From Chloroflexota bacterium (lineage in GTDB: Bacteria > Chloroflexota > Anaerolineae > J036 > Brachytrichaceae): DNA of 64,000 nucleotides. Location: contig JAJYKL010000007.1 of assembly GCA_021788625.1 (NCBI GenBank), forward strand, positions 1-64,000. The letters run 5' to 3'. Shown piece by piece: positions 18,277 to 28,570 of the stretch; position 1 is the stretch's first letter; each line of letters begins with the position of its first letter. Both the position numbers and the translations under genes were made by a program. The notes beneath the pieces are model-generated. The model ran no database searches. It was not told the DNA's origin and saw only the letters and a list, made by a program, of their open reading frames with translations.

Positions 18277-18392
18277 TCCCCGCCTGCCACTCACATCCGC
18301 TCTATAGGCACCGGATGGCGCGGTATTCTGCGCGGTGAGCACCTGCACCGCACCGTGTAGACCAGGCATTCCCTGCGCTGTGTGCCATACCC

Positions 18393-18421
18393 TTGACAGC
18401 GGCGCACCTTTGTCCTATATT
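18393..18421 (+). promoter_or_regulatory. Candidate sigma70 promoter for the marR-ABC exporter operon
   Basis: TTGACA (18393-18398), 17-bp spacer, TATATT (18416-18421). Confidence 0.7.
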
Positions 18422-18471
18422 ATTACGAAACCGAAATATTCGTTACCGAAGTATCCGATGGAGGATGCCAG

Positions 18472-18924
18472 GTGAAGATTAAAGAAGTGGAAAAGACTGA
18501 CAGCCAGTATGTGGAGGCCATGCGCCGTTTCCTCAGCATTTACCGTTATCTGCGCCAATACGGCCGCAAGATGCAAAGCGAGAACCTGAGCGGGCGAGAA
18601 GTGTCCATTCTGCGTTACCTGATGGAGAGCGAGCCTCTGACCATCGGCCAGTGCCGCGACTACCTGTTCCTGAGTGATAGCAGTACCTCGGAGCTGATGA
18701 CGCACATGGAGCAGAACGGTCAGGTGATCCGCGCGCGCTCGCAGTCTGACAACCGCTCCGTCATGGTGACGCTCACGGCGGCCGGACGCAAGCTGGCGCG
18801 CTCCTTGACACTGGGAGGGATGCCGCTTTTGCGCGAGAAATTGAAAACACTGTCGCCAGACCAGTTGTCCCGGCTTTGTGATGCCCTGGGCGATATTGAG
18901 CAACTTCTGGAGATTGCGGAATGA
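18472..18924 (+). CDS. MarR family transcriptional regulator
   Basis: LSGREVSILRYLMESEPLTIGQCRDYLFLSDSSTSELMTHMEQNGQVIRARSQSDNRSVMVTLTAAGRKLA. Confidence 0.85.
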   Translation: MKIKEVEKTDSQYVEAMRRFLSIYRYLRQYGRKMQSENLSGREVSILRYLMESEPLTIGQCRDYLFLSDSSTSELMTHMEQNGQVIRARSQSDNRSVMVTLTAAGRKLARSLTLGGMPLLREKLKTLSPDQLSRLCDALGDIEQLLEIAE

Positions 18925-20792
18925 GCGAACGACCCGTTACTTCCCGAGAGCAGCGCCCCACACCTGCGCTACATGTTTTGCTGCGTTGCATGGGCTACCT
19001 GAAGCCCTACTGGCACTATGCGTTGGGCGCCTATCTGTTACTGCTGATCAACGATGGCATCACCATCAGCATGCCGCTCATCATCGAACACATCATCGAT
19101 AACGGCGTGCGCAAGACCAACCTGTACATCATCGTTCAGGGAGCCGGAGCCCTGATGCTGGTGGCTGTGATCAGCGGAATCTTCACGTTCCTGAATGGTC
19201 GCTGGACCGAGATTGCCTCGCAGAACGTAGCCTACGACCTGCGCAATGCCATCAATAACAAGCTGCAGTCGCTGTCGTTCAGTTATCACGATCGCGCAGA
19301 AGCCGGACAGTTGCTTACCCGCGCCATCAGCGATGTGGACCGCATCCGTTTCCTCACCGGCCGGGCGGTCCAGCGCGTGGTGGAAGTCATCATGCTGGTG
19401 ACCGGCATTAGCATATCCATGTTCATTCTGAACCCCCAGCTGGCGCTGCTGATTTTGCTGGTTGTGCCGCCCCTGGCCTACACCGCCATCAACTTTGGCA
19501 TGAAGTACCGGCCGATCTCCCGTTCCGTCCAGCGCAGAGTGGACGTCCTCACCTCGCGTCTGGAACAGAACCTGCGCGGTGCGCGGATTGTGAAAGGCTT
19601 CGCCCAGGAACAGCCCGAAATCAAGCGCTTTGAGGTTGACAACACCAGTCTGCTTAATCTCAACATGATGGCAGCCCGTCTGCAAGCCAGCAACCTGCCA
19701 CTGCTGCAGCTCTTCGCCGGCGCCGGCACCGTACTGGTCCTGCTTTACGGGGGGCATCTGGTCATCGCGAAGGTGCTCACAATCGGAGAGCTGGTAGCCT
19801 TCACCACCTATGCCGGGCAATTGACCGCCCCCATCCGGCGCCTGGGCATGGTGCTTGGGGCGATTTCGCAGGCGGCTGCGTCGGGCGAGCGCATCTTCGA
19901 AATCCTGGATGCGCAATCGGAAGTGAACGATGCACCGGATGCCCAGCCCATCGGCCGGATATCCGGGCGTGTGAGTTTCGAGCATGTTTCGTTTACCTAC
20001 TTCGGGACGCATCAGGTTTTACGCGACATCAACCTGGAGGTGCCGGCAGGCCAGATTGTTGCCTTACTGGGCGCAACCGGATCGGGCAAGAGCTCAGTCA
20101 TCAACTTGATACCACGCTTCTATGACCCCACCGAAGGGCGCGTTCTCGTCGATGGTCGGGATATCCGCCAGGTGACGCTCAACTCGCTGCGCGAACAGGT
20201 GGGGATTGTGTTGCAAGACACCACGCTGTTCGCTGCCACTGTGCGCGAGAATATTGCCTTTGGAAGGCCTGAGGCAACCGATGAACAGGTCATCGCCGCC
20301 GCCACTGCTGCATCGGCGCACGACTTCATCATGCAACTGCCCAAGCAGTATGACACCCATGTGGGCGAACGCGGTGTCACGTTGTCGGGCGGCCAGAAGC
20401 AGCGTGTGGCCATTGCGCGGGCCATCCTCAAGGACCCGCGAGTGTTGATCCTGGACGACGCCATGTCGAGTGTGGATACAGAAACCGAGGCATTGATCCA
20501 GGCCGCCCTGTTGCGACTGATGAAGGGACGCACCTCATTTGTCATCGCCCAGCGTTTGAGCACGGTGCGCCAGGCAGACCAGGTGCTGGTGCTGGACAAA
20601 GGCAGCATCGTGGCTATCGGCGTGCGCACAGCGGAACACACCGCTCACGACGAGCTCCTGCGCACGAGCGGCCTGTACGCCGAAATTTATCAGCGCCAGT
20701 TGCGTCCCCAGGAGCTGATGGCGGCCGCACCCGTTGCCAGACCGCCAACCCGATTGTCCTATCAGGTGGCGGGCAGTGGAGGTGCGCAATGA
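18921..20792 (+). CDS. ABC exporter, fused permease/ATPase (subunit 1)
   Basis: Walker A GATGSGKSS, signature LSGGQKQRVAIARAIL; overlaps marR stop by 4 bp. Confidence 0.95.
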   Translation: MSERPVTSREQRPTPALHVLLRCMGYLKPYWHYALGAYLLLLINDGITISMPLIIEHIIDNGVRKTNLYIIVQGAGALMLVAVISGIFTFLNGRWTEIASQNVAYDLRNAINNKLQSLSFSYHDRAEAGQLLTRAISDVDRIRFLTGRAVQRVVEVIMLVTGISISMFILNPQLALLILLVVPPLAYTAINFGMKYRPISRSVQRRVDVLTSRLEQNLRGARIVKGFAQEQPEIKRFEVDNTSLLNLNMMAARLQASNLPLLQLFAGAGTVLVLLYGGHLVIAKVLTIGELVAFTTYAGQLTAPIRRLGMVLGAISQAAASGERIFEILDAQSEVNDAPDAQPIGRISGRVSFEHVSFTYFGTHQVLRDINLEVPAGQIVALLGATGSGKSSVINLIPRFYDPTEGRVLVDGRDIRQVTLNSLREQVGIVLQDTTLFAATVRENIAFGRPEATDEQVIAAATAASAHDFIMQLPKQYDTHVGERGVTLSGGQKQRVAIARAILKDPRVLILDDAMSSVDTETEALIQAALLRLMKGRTSFVIAQRLSTVRQADQVLVLDKGSIVAIGVRTAEHTAHDELLRTSGLYAEIYQRQLRPQELMAAAPVARPPTRLSYQVAGSGGAQ

Positions 20793-22609
20793 CCATCAGT
20801 ATCGGAAGCGCCGGCAACATTGGACCGGGCGGAGCGCTGGAGCGCTATGGTGGGACTGATACACGTGGTCGTATCAGCGGGCGGGTTTTGTGGCGTCTGG
20901 CCGGTTTTCTCAAACCCTACCTGCACTATCTGGGTCTGGCGGCCGTGTTGATGTTCATCTCTTCGGCGACCGGCCTGCTGACGCCGTACCTGGCCAAGGT
21001 GGCGGTCGACAACAACATCGCCACAGGCGACATGCCCGGACTCATCCGCACCAGTGTTATTTTCGTGATCACCCTGGTGATCGCCTACGTGACGTCGGCC
21101 ATCCTCAGTTATCTGCTGGCCTGGGTGGGCCAGCGCGTTTTATTCAGCATGCGCAGCCGCCTGTTTTTGCATCTGCAGGACCTTTCGGTGGCCTATCAAG
21201 ATCGGAACATTGTGGGCGTCATTATCTCGCGTGTGGTGAATGACACAGGTGTGATCAACGACCTGTTGACGCAGGGCGGGATCACGGTGCTGGGAAACAG
21301 TGTCCTGCTGATCGGAACGATCGTGGCGATGTCGGCCATGGATTTACGCCTGGCGTTGCTCACTTTCAGCGTGATCCCGCTGATGGCCCTGGCGACCTGG
21401 CTGTTCAGCCGGCGAGCGCGCATTGCATACCTGAAAACGCGCCAGAAACTGGGCGAGGTCGTCGGCGATCTGGCCGAGAACATTTCGGGCATGCGGGTCA
21501 TCCAGGCGTTCGCCCAGGAGGAGACCACTCAGCGAAGCTTCGAGGTGATCAACCGGGCTAACCGCGATGTCAATGTCAGCGCCGTTTCGCTGTCATACAC
21601 TTTTCTGCCTTCGGTGAACATCCTGAGTATCGCAGCCATGTGCATTGTGTTGGGGGTGGGCGGCATCATGGTGGTGCAGGGAGATCTCACCATCGGAGTC
21701 ATCGTGGCGTTCATGGCCTATGTCAACCGGTTTTTCAACCCCATCCAGGATCTGAGCCAGCTCTATACCACCCTGCAAACGGCGACCGCAGGTGGCGAGC
21801 GCGTCCTGGAGCTGCTAGACGAGCAACCGGTTGTTCAAGACCACGAGCATGCGACTGAGATGCCGCCGATTCAGGGACGCATCGACCTGGACGATGTGTC
21901 GTTTGGTTATACCTCCGAGCGCGAAGTGCTCCACGATATCAACCTGCATATCGAACCAGGCGAAATGGTGGCACTGGTTGGCCCAACCGGAGCGGGAAAG
22001 ACATCCATTGCCAACCTCATCGCGCGCTTTTACGAGGTCAAGGAAGGGGCGGTTCTGATTGATGGCCATGACGTGCGCGACGTGACGCAGGAGAGCCTGC
22101 ATCGGCAGATGGGCCTGGTGTCGCAAGATCCACTGGTATTCGCTGGCACCATCACCGACAACATCCGCTTTGGCAAACCGGATGCCACAGACGAGCAGAT
22201 TGTCGCGGCGGCGCAGCTAGCCAATGCGGATGACTTCATCCGCAACCTACCCGATGGTTATGACACACGCATTCTGGAAAGTGGAGCCAACCTGTCGGTG
22301 GGCCAGCGCCAGCTTATCTGCATCGCGCGAGCCGTGCTGGTGGACCCGCGCATCCTCATCATGGACGAAGCGACGTCAAGTGTGGACACGTTGACCGAGG
22401 CGCTCATTCAGGAAGCGCTGGGCCGCCTGATGAGTGGGCGCACGTCGATCGTCATTGCGCACCGCCTCAGCACGATCCGGAATGCCAGTTGCATCTATGT
22501 CATCGACGATGGCATCATCGCGCAGCAGGGCACGCACGAAGAGCTGCTTCGCCAGGGCGGTCTGTATCGCGACCTCTATGAAAAACAGTTCATCACCCAG
22601 CTGGACTAG
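20789..22609 (+). CDS. ABC exporter, fused permease/ATPase (subunit 2)
   Basis: Walker A GPTGAGKTS, signature-like LSVGQRQLICIARAVL; overlaps subunit 1 by 4 bp. Confidence 0.95.
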   Translation: MTISIGSAGNIGPGGALERYGGTDTRGRISGRVLWRLAGFLKPYLHYLGLAAVLMFISSATGLLTPYLAKVAVDNNIATGDMPGLIRTSVIFVITLVIAYVTSAILSYLLAWVGQRVLFSMRSRLFLHLQDLSVAYQDRNIVGVIISRVVNDTGVINDLLTQGGITVLGNSVLLIGTIVAMSAMDLRLALLTFSVIPLMALATWLFSRRARIAYLKTRQKLGEVVGDLAENISGMRVIQAFAQEETTQRSFEVINRANRDVNVSAVSLSYTFLPSVNILSIAAMCIVLGVGGIMVVQGDLTIGVIVAFMAYVNRFFNPIQDLSQLYTTLQTATAGGERVLELLDEQPVVQDHEHATEMPPIQGRIDLDDVSFGYTSEREVLHDINLHIEPGEMVALVGPTGAGKTSIANLIARFYEVKEGAVLIDGHDVRDVTQESLHRQMGLVSQDPLVFAGTITDNIRFGKPDATDEQIVAAAQLANADDFIRNLPDGYDTRILESGANLSVGQRQLICIARAVLVDPRILIMDEATSSVDTLTEALIQEALGRLMSGRTSIVIAHRLSTIRNASCIYVIDDGIIAQQGTHEELLRQGGLYRDLYEKQFITQLD

Positions 22610-23445
22610 CCCGTATCGCGAGTCAGGTCTTCTGCACCATTGGGCTGGCTGCTGTCGTTGCGGCTGATCAGCGAGAAGCTGAGCGGCAGGCGCACCTGCA
22701 TCTGGCTGTAGCGCGTATATACATTAGTGATGTCGTGGTCGTATTCCTGAAACGAGCGAATGGACAGACCAGCCGCCAGGCAGGCGTCAAAGATGTCGGA
22801 CAGCTTGTGGTGAAACCAGTAGCTGGGCGATGTTTTGTAGGGCGTCTGGCCACGATAATCCAATCCGTTATCTTCCACGAACGGTTTGGCTCGAAAATAG
22901 GAATAGTGCAATACAGGTGGATCGCTGGTCTCAACGCTATCGAACATGTCGAGGATGGGGTGCATTTCATAAACGACCACCCATCCGTCCTTTCGAAGCA
23001 GCCGGGCGGCGACCCGGAAGAACTCCTTGATGTCGGGCATCCAGCCTAGCGTTCCCACAGAGATATAAACAATGTCAAATTGCCCGTCATAACGATGCGG
23101 AATCTCGTAGACATCGGTGCGGACGAACTCGCAATCGATGCCACTGCTCCTGGCCAGCTGGCGCGCCTGATCGACAAAATTGTCGGCGATATCAAATCCA
23201 ACGCAGTGCCCGGCACCGCTGTTCCTGATCGACAGCAACTCTCGCCCGTTATTACAGCATAAATGCGCGACTGCTTTCCCTTCAAACCCCACCTGCTTCA
23301 ATATTTCCGCAGCTGCGGCACTCAGGTAGTGATACCCGGATTGGTGCGTTACCGTCAGCACTTGCGTGAGTCGATTATCGTCGCGAACGGGTGCGGCTTC
23401 GTTCCAGGCCTTGCGGTTCGCTGACGTATATTCGGCCCGTTGCAT
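22606..23445 (-). CDS. SAM-dependent class I methyltransferase
   Basis: VAHLCCNNGRELLSIRNSGAGHCVGFDIADNFVDQARQLA methyltransferase motifs I-II. Confidence 0.85.
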   Translation of the reverse strand: MQRAEYTSANRKAWNEAAPVRDDNRLTQVLTVTHQSGYHYLSAAAAEILKQVGFEGKAVAHLCCNNGRELLSIRNSGAGHCVGFDIADNFVDQARQLARSSGIDCEFVRTDVYEIPHRYDGQFDIVYISVGTLGWMPDIKEFFRVAARLLRKDGWVVVYEMHPILDMFDSVETSDPPVLHYSYFRAKPFVEDNGLDYRGQTPYKTSPSYWFHHKLSDIFDACLAAGLSIRSFQEYDHDITNVYTRYSQMQVRLPLSFSLISRNDSSQPNGAEDLTRDTG

Positions 23446-23695
23446 TAAAACACCTCCTCAATAGCAGACGAATCGACATTCACTCCATTCGACCGTCTGG
23501 CCCCCACGGCCAGCGGCGATAGGTCGAAGCGAGAAAGCCATATGATAACTACCTAATGTGAGCACCAGATGAAAGGCATCGTAGCATCAGGCAAGACGCG
23601 GAATGGGGGTGAGGCGAGGGACCGATCTCCTATAATGGAACCATGCACTCGTAGATCCTCTGAGCAGACGGCATGCCCAACGACAATTCAGTTCC

Positions 23696-24814
23696 ATGAT
23701 AACCATCGTACCGTTTAGTGGTCGTGACCGGGCGCGTGTCAGACAGTTCCTGCAACTGCCATTCCGGCTGTACGCTCAAGCACCGCAATGGGTGCCACCG
23801 CTGGCCATGGACGCCGGGCAGTATCTGGACCCGAATAACCCGTTCTATCTACATTCAGAGGCACAATTCATTCTTGCGCTCGAAGGCTCTGAAGTGCAAG
23901 GACGGATCGCCGTATTGAACAATCGACGGTACAACGAATACAACACCGAGCGGACCGCCTTCTTTCACTACTTCGAATGTGCCAATCGTCCTGAGGTGGC
24001 GCAGGCGCTGTTCGATGCCGCGTTTGAGTGGTCCCGGTCACGCGGGTTGGACAAGATCGTCGGGCCAAAGGGGTTTACAGCTCTGGATGGCATGGGAGTG
24101 CTGGTCAGGGGGTTCGAGCATCGGCCGGCATTTGGCATTGCCTATAACCCGCCGTTCTACGCGAGGTTGATCGAAGCAGCCGGGTTTAATCCGCAGGGCG
24201 AGCTGGTGTCGGGTTACCTGGACGCCACAGCACCCGTGCCAGAGCGCATCGATAACCTGGCGGAGGCTGTGAAACGCCGCCGCGGGTTGCGCGTTTTGCG
24301 CTTCCGGACCAGCCGCGAGCTGCGCCGAATTGTGCCGTACCTGCACACGCTGTACAACGGCAGCCTGGCTGGCACGACTGGCACGCTGCCCTTGACGGAC
24401 GATGACGTCAACGCCATGGCAAGCCAGCTGGAATGGTTCGCCGATCCGCGCCTGGTTAAGATCGTCATGAAAGGTGATGACGTCGTGGGATTCCTGCTGG
24501 CCTATCCCGACATATCCGCCGCACTACAGCGTACCCGTGGGAAATTGCTCCCTCTGGGTTGGGCTGACCTGTGGCTGGAGCTTAAGCGTACCCGGTGGGT
24601 GAATATAAACGGAGCGGGCATCGTCGAGCGCTACCGCGGATTGGGAGGGACCGCGCTACTTTTTAGTGAGATGCACCGCAGCATAGTCGAGGCTGGTTAT
24701 CGCCACGCCGATATTGTCCAGATTGGAGTTGAGAATGATCGCATGCAGCGCGAAATGCGCGATCTGGGTATTGAATTTTACAAGGCGCATCGTGTCTATG
24801 TTCGTGCTTTGTAA
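23696..24814 (+). CDS. GNAT-like N-acetyltransferase family protein
   Basis: 372-aa ORF with FVQ..RVRQFLQLPFRLY...WVPPLAMDAGQYLDPNNPFY; C-terminal YRGLGGTALLFSEM acetyl-CoA-binding-like motif. Confidence 0.6.
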   Translation: MITIVPFSGRDRARVRQFLQLPFRLYAQAPQWVPPLAMDAGQYLDPNNPFYLHSEAQFILALEGSEVQGRIAVLNNRRYNEYNTERTAFFHYFECANRPEVAQALFDAAFEWSRSRGLDKIVGPKGFTALDGMGVLVRGFEHRPAFGIAYNPPFYARLIEAAGFNPQGELVSGYLDATAPVPERIDNLAEAVKRRRGLRVLRFRTSRELRRIVPYLHTLYNGSLAGTTGTLPLTDDDVNAMASQLEWFADPRLVKIVMKGDDVVGFLLAYPDISAALQRTRGKLLPLGWADLWLELKRTRWVNINGAGIVERYRGLGGTALLFSEMHRSIVEAGYRHADIVQIGVENDRMQREMRDLGIEFYKAHRVYVRAL

Positions 24815-24863
24815 GCGCATCGCTTGCGGACAGATGATCGCTCCAGCGCCCAGAGGCATATCC

Positions 24864-26381
24864 TCACGGCGTTTTGTTCTGGCTGGGGGCGGACTGGAAT
24901 GAAGGTACGAATACGCGGTTGACGAATACTTCGTATACGTAGCTGAGCGCCAAACGCTCACTGCCACTATACCCGCCGAAAACGTAAAACTCCGTTGGCA
25001 GCCCCGCGACGGCTACACTCTGCCAGTTATTGGTAATTGGTGTGTCGAATGCGGTCCAGCGATTGGTGGAGGGATCATACCGCTCATTGAAACCCAGAAA
25101 GCCACTCATCCCTCCACCGATGGCGAACAAATTCGAACCCACGCGCACCAGGCCCAGTGCACTGCGCGGTAGGGTCATTGGCTGGCATGCAGACCACACA
25201 TTCTGGCTGGGCGTATACACTTCGCAGGTATTCAGTTCGTGCCCGGCGTTATAGCCACCGATGACGTAAATGCGGTTGTCGAAGGTGGCGGCGGCTGAAA
25301 GGGTGCGGGCGGTGGGCATGGGCGCGATGGGCTGCCATGTCTGGGCGACTGTGTCGAAGCGCAGACTGGCGTTGGTGATGCCTTGATCCGTCGCGCCGCC
25401 AAATACAAAAATCTGCTTGCCAAATGTCGCACTGGACTGACCGGCGATGGGGTAGGGGAGCGGCGCCAGGCTTCGCCACTGCTGCGTGCGGGTGTCGAAT
25501 GCTTCCATGACCGCGCTGGGCTGCCCATCACGAGTGGTTCCCCCCGCCACATAGATTGTGCTGCCTAGCACGGCAGCCGGAGCGTTCGCTACGGGTGTGG
25601 GCTTAGGAGCGTTGAGCAGCAACCAGGTGTTTGTCACGGGTACATAGACCAGCACATCACCCGACACGGCCTGATTCACTTCCCCTCCGATGATATAGAT
25701 GCGGTCGCCGACTGTCGCCGCGGCGCTGCGTGCGCGTGCGATGGGCAGCGATGCTCGCAGGCTCCAACGAGACACTTCACCACGCAACAGCAATCCGCTG
25801 CGTGGCTGCGTCGGTCCGATGCGTAAAGGGTCAAGGGCCAGGGCGGTGTTATCCTGCGAGGCAGTACCTGTCACGATCAGGAGCAGGCTGAGCAGCACCC
25901 CCGCCAGCAACGCCAGGCGCTTCCAGACGGCCAGCCGGGGAAGCGCTTCCGGATTCGGCGCAACCGGCACAGCGGCGATCGCCGGCGTCATCCTGAGTGA
26001 CGAAACGGAGCCATCTTGTGGTTGTCTGGCAGGTTGAGCGATTTCAGCGCCTGATGGGGCGATGGCGCCTGCAGGGGCGATGGCGCCTGCAGGGGCGCGG
26101 GATATGCGGCCGGATGACGCCACTGGAACACCGGAAGTTGCCTGCTGGTCCATCGGTAAGGGAGAATCGAGCAGGGTGATCCAGCCATTGCGTACTGCAA
26201 TCATCGTGACTTCGGTACGCGAACTGGCCTCCAGTTTCGTGAAGATATTACGCAGGTGCACCTTGACGGTGTTTGGGCTGACGTACAGTTTGGTGGCGAT
26301 TTCCTTGTTCCCGGCACCGGTGCTCACCAGCCGTACAATCTCCAGCTCTCGCTCGGTCAGGGGCTCTCTGGGTTCGGCCAT
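24864..26381 (-). CDS. LuxR-type HTH + single TM + extracytoplasmic Kelch-repeat protein
   Basis: LTERELEIVRLVSTGAGNKEIATKLYVSPNTVKVHLRNIFTKL (LuxR HTH); TM LALLAGVLLSLLLIVTG; several Kelch repeats (IYIIGGEVNQ, IYVAGGTTRDG, IFVFGGATDQG, IYVIGGYNAG). Start at 26381 preferred over 26525. Confidence 0.8.
   Translation of the reverse strand: MAEPREPLTERELEIVRLVSTGAGNKEIATKLYVSPNTVKVHLRNIFTKLEASSRTEVTMIAVRNGWITLLDSPLPMDQQATSGVPVASSGRISRAPAGAIAPAGAIAPSGAEIAQPARQPQDGSVSSLRMTPAIAAVPVAPNPEALPRLAVWKRLALLAGVLLSLLLIVTGTASQDNTALALDPLRIGPTQPRSGLLLRGEVSRWSLRASLPIARARSAAATVGDRIYIIGGEVNQAVSGDVLVYVPVTNTWLLLNAPKPTPVANAPAAVLGSTIYVAGGTTRDGQPSAVMEAFDTRTQQWRSLAPLPYPIAGQSSATFGKQIFVFGGATDQGITNASLRFDTVAQTWQPIAPMPTARTLSAAATFDNRIYVIGGYNAGHELNTCEVYTPSQNVWSACQPMTLPRSALGLVRVGSNLFAIGGGMSGFLGFNERYDPSTNRWTAFDTPITNNWQSVAVAGLPTEFYVFGGYSGSERLALSYVYEVFVNRVFVPSFQSAPSQNKTP
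26056..26097. repeat. 18-bp in-frame tandem repeat (GGGGCGATGGCGCCTGCA x 2.3) in the linker of the LuxR-Kelch protein
   Basis: Direct reading; encodes (PAGAIA)n on the minus strand. Confidence 0.9.
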
Positions 26382-26391
26382 GTGAAGATCA

Positions 26392-27582
26392 TTATAGGTT
26401 GGCTGGCGCCAGCGTAATGGTGAACGAGTGCGCATGGACGATGATGCGCACATCCTGCAGAATGGCGATGTCGCCGCTGCGGGCATCGCTATTGAGCACA
26501 GCCCGCGCTTCTTCAACTCCGGCATATTTCACGTCCGTGAGCGTTTGCTTGAGCCGCCTCACTCCTTCACGCAGCACAGCCCGTTGCAGGCCTATGGACA
26601 GATGGCGCCAGTCCGTGCGGTTCAGTGTAAAGGCAGGCTGCGCGGGTTGGCCCTGGATGTCTGGCGAGGGCATGGTCTCATCGATGAGCAGGCTGTCAAA
26701 GGTTTGCTGCGTAGCGTGGTCGATGATCTCCCAATCGGAGGCTGCGGTTTCTGCCAGACGCAGCAGCACCCGGCGAATGCCCGGGTTGTAGTGCTCAAGC
26801 AGCGGCAGAAGCTCATGCCGGATACGGTTGCGTGTGGGATGCCACTGGTCATTGGTGGTGTCGTGGCGGGGTGAGAGGCTGCGCGCGCGGCAATACGCCT
26901 CGATGTCCTGGCGCTTGGTGTTCAGGAGAGGCCGCAACAGGATCACACTGGAAAGATCGCCAGAAGGCACCGTCCATGTACTGAGCGGGCGCATGCCTTG
27001 CAAGCCTTGCACGCCTGTACCGCGCACCAGCCGCAACAAGACTGTTTCGACCTGGTCGTCGGCATTATGGGCGAGTGCAATATAACGCGCGCCGATCGCA
27101 CGCGCGGCCGATGCCAGAAAACGGTAGCGCAACTGACGCGCAGCCACTTCGATGGATAGGTGTCTCTCGCGTGCCAAGGCCTTTACATCGACCTGCTCCA
27201 CAATGCAGTGCACATTCCGCGCCACAGCAAACTGGCGTACGAATTTAGCATCGGCCAGTGACTCCTCGCCGCGTAACTGGTGATCCAGGTGGGCTATGAC
27301 CGGGGCGAGGCTCAGCTCATGGGCAAGTGTTAGGATCGCGTCCGCCATGCACAGCGAATCCGGTCCGCCGGAGACGGCCATGAGTAGCGGTGTGGGCAGG
27401 GTGGCGCCGAGGCTCAGCGAAACGAAGAACGACCTGACCGTGTCCTGAATGATTCGGATACGCGCAGTATCCTCATCCGCTTTTCTCACCGGCGATCCGT
27501 CCACGTAACCAGTCAGGTCTTTGGCTTCCACGGCTGGTCTCCCTGGCGACGCCAGAAAGAAGTTCGCCACAGCCTCCAGCAC
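26392..27582 (-). CDS. tilS: tRNA(Ile)-lysidine synthase
   Basis: PP-loop AVSGGPDSLCMA; HLDHQLRGEES; ALAHNADDQVETVLLRLVRGTG. Confidence 0.92.
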   Translation of the reverse strand: MLEAVANFFLASPGRPAVEAKDLTGYVDGSPVRKADEDTARIRIIQDTVRSFFVSLSLGATLPTPLLMAVSGGPDSLCMADAILTLAHELSLAPVIAHLDHQLRGEESLADAKFVRQFAVARNVHCIVEQVDVKALARERHLSIEVAARQLRYRFLASAARAIGARYIALAHNADDQVETVLLRLVRGTGVQGLQGMRPLSTWTVPSGDLSSVILLRPLLNTKRQDIEAYCRARSLSPRHDTTNDQWHPTRNRIRHELLPLLEHYNPGIRRVLLRLAETAASDWEIIDHATQQTFDSLLIDETMPSPDIQGQPAQPAFTLNRTDWRHLSIGLQRAVLREGVRRLKQTLTDVKYAGVEEARAVLNSDARSGDIAILQDVRIIVHAHSFTITLAPANL

Positions 27583-27608
27583 GATGTGGCGGGCATATCG
27601 GGGTCACC

Positions 27609-28565
27609 TCAACGGGCCGGGACCGCATCGGGCGCTCGACGGCGCCGGCCAAACAGGCTGCGCTCTTGCCAGGCTACCACCAGGGGCACCGCGTTAAAGA
27701 TCGACGAGTAGGTGCCGCTGACCAGGCCGATGAGCAGCACGGCGACGAACTGCTTGATGCTCTCGCCTCCAAACAGGAGCAGGGCTGTCATGACAAAGAT
27801 ATTGGTCAACGAGATGGCCAGTGACCGATGCAGTGTTTCGACCAGACTGCGTGAGACGATCTGTTCAAACTCTTCACCCCGGTGGCGCGAAAGGTTTTCC
27901 CGGATGCGGTCGTATACCACAATCGTATCCTGCACGGAGAAACCGATCACGGTGAGCATCGCCGTCAGGAACAGCGAGTCGATCTCCCAGCCAAAGAGCG
28001 TGCTGAAGATGGCGGTCAGGCCGCCGGCCACCAACACGTCGTGGATCATGGCGGTGATGGCACACACACTGTAGCGCAATGCGTTGGGCGCCTTACGGAA
28101 GCTGTACCAGACGAAGAGCAGTATGCCGATCGTGGCGGCAATCACTGCGTAAATCGCGGCTCGCGTCACCTCTGAAGCAATCTTCTCACTCACCGATGAA
28201 ACGCTGGAGCGGTTTTGATCGACCGGCGCCACCTGTTTGGACAGCGCGTTAATGAGGTTCTGGGTCTGGGCGCCCTGGAGGAAGTCAGTGCGCACTTGCC
28301 ACGTATTGTCGCTGGGCGTGCCCACTTGCGAGACGGTCGGGTTGTTTAGCCCAAATTGTGAGAAGACTGCGCGTATTTTTTCTTCGGTGGCTGGCTGGGT
28401 GAAGTGAAGCTCGAACAGGCTGCCACGACGGAAGTCCACGCCCAGGCGCCAGGGAGTATGCGTGGGCAAGGTCACCGTGTTATACACCATGAAGATGATC
28501 CCTGGGATGATCACCATCAATGAGAGGGCAAAGTAGATGGCGCGGTTGCGTACGATTGTGAACAT
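27609..28565 (-). CDS. secF: Protein translocase subunit SecF
   Basis: GVDFRRGSLFELHF; DTIVVYDRIRENL; downstream of secD. Confidence 0.94.
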   Translation of the reverse strand: MFTIVRNRAIYFALSLMVIIPGIIFMVYNTVTLPTHTPWRLGVDFRRGSLFELHFTQPATEEKIRAVFSQFGLNNPTVSQVGTPSDNTWQVRTDFLQGAQTQNLINALSKQVAPVDQNRSSVSSVSEKIASEVTRAAIYAVIAATIGILLFVWYSFRKAPNALRYSVCAITAMIHDVLVAGGLTAIFSTLFGWEIDSLFLTAMLTVIGFSVQDTIVVYDRIRENLSRHRGEEFEQIVSRSLVETLHRSLAISLTNIFVMTALLLFGGESIKQFVAVLLIGLVSGTYSSIFNAVPLVVAWQERSLFGRRRRAPDAVPAR

Positions 28566-28570
28566 AAGCT

